Under the pieces are notes generated by a model, which searched no databases, was not told the origin of the DNA, and saw nothing but the letters and a program-made list of their open reading frames with translations. A stretch of 15,572 nt of DNA from CAYVHB01 sp964450865. Lineage in GTDB: Bacteria > Bacillota > Clostridia > Saccharofermentanales > UBA5734. Positions 11,769-15,572 of this stretch are shown here, piece by piece (position 1 is the first letter of the stretch; each line of letters opens with the position of its first letter). Position numbers and translations under genes: made by a program. The stretch lies in assembly GCA_964450865.1 (NCBI GenBank), contig CAYVHB010000051.1:1-15572 (forward strand), read 5' to 3'.

Positions 11769-14700
11769 CTAGCCTAGCGGTGCGGTTGTACTGAACAGCC
11801 GGGCAACCGTTTTGCTGCCGACTTTGCCGTCGACGGTCAGGCCGGCTTTCTTCTGGAAGGCTTTAACCGCGGCGGTTGTCTTGGGGCCAAAGCTGCTCGT
11901 ATTGTAGCCGCTGCCAAGGTAACCCAGCTTGATCAGGCGATCCTGGATGCGCTTGACTATTGTCCCCGAGCTGCCTTCCTTGTAGCTGATATTGGAACGG
12001 GGAGCTGACGACGCATTTAAAGCAGTCTGCGTTTTAACATCGGCAGTGCCGGTCACTGTCAGCCCGGCCCGTTTCTGGAAGGTCTTGACAGAACCAACCG
12101 TCAGGGAATCATACAGCGTAGTGGGTAATGCGTAATGATAACCCAGACTGACCAGGCGCTTCTCAAGGGTTTTAACAGCCGTACTTTTGCTGTTCAGCTT
12201 AAGAACAACGATGGGCGTCGGCGTAGCGGTCGGCTTCGGCGTCGGCGTAGCGGTCGGCTTCGGCGTCGGCGTAGCGGTCGGCTTCGGCGTCGNNNNNNNN
12301 NNNNNNNNNNNNNNNNNNNNNNNNNNNNNNNNNNNNNNNNNNNNNNNNNNNNNNNNNNNNNNNNNNNNNNNNNNNNNNNNNNNNNNNNNNNNGGGTTGGT
12401 GTTATGGGGGCCTTATCACCTTCCGGAATCGGCGTCGGCGTGGCCTCCGGTACTGGCGTCGGCGTGGCCTCCGGCACTGGCGTGGGCGTGGCTTCGGCTG
12501 CTGGCGTGGGCGTGGCCTCCGGCACTGGCGTCGGCGTGGCCTCCGGCACTGGCGTCGGCGTGGCTTCGGCTGCTGGTGTCGGCGTCACATTCGGGGTCGG
12601 CGTCGGGGCAGCCGTCGGTACCGGCGTAGGCGCAACTGGTGCACTGGACGAATACAGCCTGGTCTGGGTCACATAACCGGCAATGCCATTTGCAGTCAGG
12701 CCGGCCGACGTCTGGAAAGACTTGACCGCCGCAGCTACTGCATCGCTGAAACTGCTATCCTGGGCACCACCATAATAACCGAGTGCAGCCAGCCGTTTCT
12801 GCAGGATCAGGACTTCATAGCCACTGTCACCGCTCTCAAGGATTGCCGAGCCCTCAACCGGTGTCCCGAACAGGCTGCTGATATCACTCAGGGTCACGAC
12901 ACCGGTTTCACTGCGGTCATTCAGAACCTGGCTGGTTTTCACCGCCTGAACCGTCAGTGAGCCGAAGCTTCCGGCAAAATTGGCTTTGAGGAATGCCATG
13001 TGGAACAGACGTTTCTGCAGAATATAGACCGCTTCACCTTTATCGCCGCCCGTCAGCTGGTTGGCTGTCTTGGTGGCTGTCGCAGCCGGGGCGCTACCTT
13101 CGAGCAGGGCCATCTGCAAGGCATCGTCGGCCATCCCGTTCAGCGTGAGTCCCATATTCTTCTGTAGGCAATAAACAGCAAACTCAGTCTGCGGGCCAAA
13201 GGTACTGCTGGCCGAATTGACCATGTAGCCCAGGTCAATCAGCTTCTGCTGCATGGTCTTGACAGCGGTGCCGCTCGATCCGCGCTGCAGGGTCGGCAGC
13301 TGGCCAGTCACAGTCACGGCGCAACCGGCCGTCTGATCGCCGGCGATTACCGTGATGGCTGCCTGGCCGCGCGTCTTGCCGGTAACTGTACCGGCCGAAC
13401 TGACAGTGACTGCCAGCTTATTGTCCGACTGATAACTTAAGGTCCGCCCGGTGCCACTGGCCGGAACCAGCGCCGCCAGCTCCGCCAGCGACTGATTGAC
13501 CGTCAGTTGCAAGGTGGGCGCTGCCAGGGCAATGCCCAGCAACGGCTGCTCGGCGTTGACCGTCCAGCTGAGCAGGGTCGCATCGCCCTGGATCAGGCTA
13601 ACCGTAGCGGTGCCGCTGGCCAGCGCCTGCTGGCGACCGTCGGCCAGTGCGGTAACGATGGCGGTATCCGACGAGGTTAACGTATAGGCATCCAGCAGTT
13701 CAGCCGGCAGGCCGGTGACTGGCAGGGTTGCGGCCATTCCCGGTTCGACGGTCAGCGCTTTGGCAGTCAGGGCCAGGCTGGCAGGATCTGGTAAAACAGT
13801 CAGCAGGCAGGCAGCATATGTACCATCTGAGCCCTGGCTGATGATCAGGGTCCGGCCGGACCCGACACTTGTGACCAGGCCTGCCTGGTCAACCGTGGCT
13901 ACAGCCGGATCCAGGCTGAACCATTCAGCCTGCGCTGGCGCGGTGCCGCTGGTGGTCAGCTGATAAGTCACGGATGCCGCTGATGCCTCAGCCAGTGTCA
14001 AAGTCAGCTGCTGCTTCGTGATCATATAGTCACTGGAGCTGGCCGGCTGCAGGACATTTGTATCAGCAGCCAGCTGCAAGGCGGCCTGAGTTACCGTGAC
14101 GCCGTCCTGGACGGGCACCGCCAGGCTTTGTGTCCCGCTCAAGGCCAGACCCTTCGCGTCCGTGAGGTAAACCGTGTTATTGGCAAAAACCAGGCCGCGA
14201 CTGGTCGGGCGGGCACCGTCCGCGGCCAGAACCAGCGTCTGATTATTGATGACCTGGCGGCCGCCCGGGGAACGGACACCGGTCGTCAGATCAAAATAAT
14301 AGGACTTGCCGGCAATCGTCTGCCAGCCGGTCTGCCGAATCCCGTTCAAATCCAGGTAATAATACTGATCGCCAATCAGCTGCAAGCCATTGAGGGTCGT
14401 ACCGGCCCGGGTCCGCCAGGCAGTACCGCTGGCGGTCTCCTGCCAGCCGGTCAGGAGCACACCCTGGTCATTGAACAGATGCGAAGCTGTTTGCGTACCG
14501 CCGGTTTGCACCGTATCAATAGCCATCAGGCCAGTGGCCGGTGTACCGTCAGCCTGGAAATAGTAAATATCAGAATCTACCTGGCGCCAGCCAGTCTGCA
14601 AGACGCCGCGGGCACTGAAATAATAGCGCTGGCCGGCAATCGTCTGCCAGCCGGTCAGGACATTGCTGCTGGCATCGAGATAATAGGTCGAGCCATCAAT

Positions 14701-15495
14701 TGCCTGCCAGCCAGTCAGGATCGAGCCATCCGGGGCAAAATAGCGGATCTGACTGCCGACCGCCTGGAAACCGGTCTGGCGCACCCCGTCGGTGCCCAGC
14801 CAGTAAGCCTTGCCATTGACAACCTGCAGCCCGGTAACATAGACGCCGTTGACATATAGATATTCCTGGTTGTTAACGGTCACCAGGCCATCGGACGGAT
14901 AGGTCACCTGGGCATATTTGCACCAATTGGTGAAAGTGCGGTCTGCCAGCTTGGTCTTGACGACGCCATAGGCGACACCGCGCGCCTCGATGACCTCCCC
15001 ATTGCCGACATAAATACCAATATGCCCGCTCTTCCAGACCAGCAGCCCATGAATATTGGGAATGGTGTCAATGGTACCCTTGACCGTAGCCGCGTCATAC
15101 ATGCCGCCGGAGGACTGATCCTGGCTGCTGACATAGCCCGGGTTGGAATCGTCACCATTCCACCACAGATAGGACTTGATCAGTCCGGAACAATCCGCCG
15201 CCCGGTCGCCGATCCAGCCGACAGCATGCTCATAGGTTGTCCGGCCATCATCTTTGACTGTTTCATAAACCGACGGGTACTTGCTGGCCTTGGCATCAAT
15301 GATCGACTGCGTCATCACCTGGCCTGTCGACCCGTAGACGTAACCCCATTTCTCGTTCAGCGCTTTATAGGCAAAATCGACCAGGCCGGTGCTGGTTGGA
15401 TTGGCCGTCACCGCATTCATCTGAAACGGGAGGCCCTGCAAAAACAAGGCAACAATCAGAAGGCCGGACAAGATATAAGGCATACGTTTTTTCAT
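11769..15495 (-). CDS. Secreted multidomain NlpC/P60 cell-wall hydrolase, interrupted by an assembly gap
   Basis: One large exported protein, about 1,240 residues if the gap is real length. In order: a signal peptide (MKKR, hydrophobic 8-22, likely cleavage near 30-32); an NlpC/P60-type peptidase (about 35-200) with catalytic C102 (ADCSGL), H158 (SGHIGIYVG) and a third polar site in VIEARG (168-173); TG[WLF] cell-wall-binding repeats with TG at 221, 241, 261, 281, 301 and 321, an exact 20-residue period, then 349 and 389; Ig-like (Big_2) modules (about 500-730); three peptidoglycan-binding-1 modules (about 735-800, 815-877, 885-950); and a Thr/Pro linker into the gap. After the gap the frame resumes as TPTPKPTA repeats and two more peptidoglycan-binding modules, ending at a TAG at 11769. 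The span is one base off a multiple of three because the 100 N are a placeholder. It likely cleaves stem peptides in peptidoglycan. AAAGGA lies 11 nt before ATG. Confidence 0.88.
12214..12292 (-). repeat. 24-nt repeats encoding TPTPKPTA, gap-proximal side
   Basis: Three identical 24-nt units (12214-12237, 12238-12261, 12262-12285; plus-strand ggcgtcggcgtagcggtc...) and a partial fourth run into the gap. On the minus strand they encode a basic linker, TPTPKPTA. Perfect identity between copies suggests recent expansion and explains why the assembly broke here. Confidence 0.9.
12293..12392. other. Assembly gap of exactly 100 N
   Basis: A run of 100 N, the customary placeholder for unknown length, lies inside the Thr/Pro repeat linker of the cell-wall protein gene. 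Sequence on both sides is repeat-rich and in frame with the same protein, so the gap is most likely a collapsed tandem repeat rather than a gene break. Confidence 0.95.
12431..12574 (-). repeat. 24-nt repeats encoding ATPTPVPE / ATPTPAAE
   Basis: Six 24-nt units in tandem (starting at 12431, 12455, 12479, 12503, 12527 and 12551). On the protein level they alternate as AAE, VPE, VPE, AAE, VPE, VPE, a 72-nt higher-order period of three units, followed by a diverged IPE unit. They form an acidic Thr/Pro spacer between the third and fourth peptidoglycan-binding modules. Confidence 0.92.
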
Positions 15496-15517
15496 GGTCG
15501 CTTGGGTCCTTTCCGGT

Positions 15518-15548
15518 ATTATAACAAGCGCATTAATACAATGCGCAA
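15518..15548 (-). promoter_or_regulatory. Promoter of the NlpC/P60 gene with overlapping inverted repeat
   Basis: On the minus strand a perfect TATAAT lies at 15518-15523, 22 bp before the ATG. Possible -35 elements are TTGCGC (15543-15548, 19-bp spacer) or GCGCAT (17 bp), both weak. The inverted repeat GCGCATT-aatac-AATGCGC (15528-15546, plus strand) fills the spacer and overlaps the -35, a typical position for a repressor operator. Confidence 0.5.
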
Positions 15549-15557
15549 GCTGATTTC

Positions 15558-15567
15558 ATGACGTCAT
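15558..15567. promoter_or_regulatory. Palindrome ATGACGTCAT upstream of the NlpC/P60 promoter
   Basis: ATGACGTCAT is a perfect 10-bp palindrome about 10 bp upstream of the -35 region of the cell-wall gene. It may be a binding site for a regulator, or a chance palindrome. Confidence 0.25.
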
Positions 15568-15572
15568 TGGGT

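Noticed and set aside
11769..12056. A separate small peptidoglycan-binding protein starting at 12056
   Set aside because: The frame runs open upstream through another peptidoglycan-binding module and TPTPKPTA repeats into the assembly gap, so it is the tail of the large gene. The ATG at 12056 is internal.
14128..14859. A 243-codon plus-strand open frame opposite the TGW repeats
   Set aside because: It is a shadow of the cell-wall gene's regular repeats, without a ribosome binding site or recognisable domain.

Overview
This window looks like part of the chromosome of a strictly anaerobic, fermentative Gram-positive bacterium of the class Clostridia. Three things point there: a complete gene set for a trimeric [FeFe] hydrogenase with an extra thioredoxin-like ferredoxin, strong AGGAGG-type ribosome binding sites before nearly every gene, and a very large secreted NlpC/P60 protein with TGW-type cell-wall repeats, Ig-like modules and peptidoglycan-binding modules. 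I cannot place it at family level from sequence reading alone. Coding regions are moderately GC-rich. Some intergenic regions are AT-rich (about 2780-3270 and 11220-11600), while others are made of GC-rich tandem repeats.

Layout. 1-139: the end of a GtrA-like membrane protein. 140-507: a gene-free stretch with a degenerate 20-bp tandem array. 508-1632 (minus): a minimal DEAD-box RNA helicase, divergent from a shikimate-kinase-like gene (1801-2355, plus). 2435-2776 (minus): an orphan HPt phosphotransfer protein. 3271-4110 (plus): an unrecognised protein that may hold two PH-like domains, with a repeat-containing leader. 4206-4430 (plus): a small XRE-type regulator. 4458-4764: three and a bit copies of an 89-bp hairpin-rich repeat. 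4837-6447 (plus): a class I flavin disulfide oxidoreductase with two unusual insertions. 6448-6684: two more short duplications, then a strong hairpin terminator shared by convergent transcripts.

6685-11197 (minus) is one operon, transcribed in the order NuoE-like subunit (HydC), thioredoxin-like [2Fe-2S] protein, NuoF-like flavoprotein (HydB), [FeFe] hydrogenase (HydA). By homology it couples NADH and reduced ferredoxin to H2 production or uptake. 11198-11768 is a gene-free divider. 11769-15495 (minus) is one cell-wall protein gene interrupted by a 100-N assembly gap inside a Thr/Pro repeat linker; the reading frame resumes on the far side with two more peptidoglycan-binding modules. A promoter with a perfect TATAAT and an inverted repeat lies just upstream.

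The hydrogenase operon is the one clear functional unit. The most unusual aspect is the density of short tandem repeats: four intergenic minisatellites or duplications, one inside the reductase gene and a 24-nt array in the cell-wall gene. No CRISPR array, transposase, integrase, tRNA or rRNA was seen.
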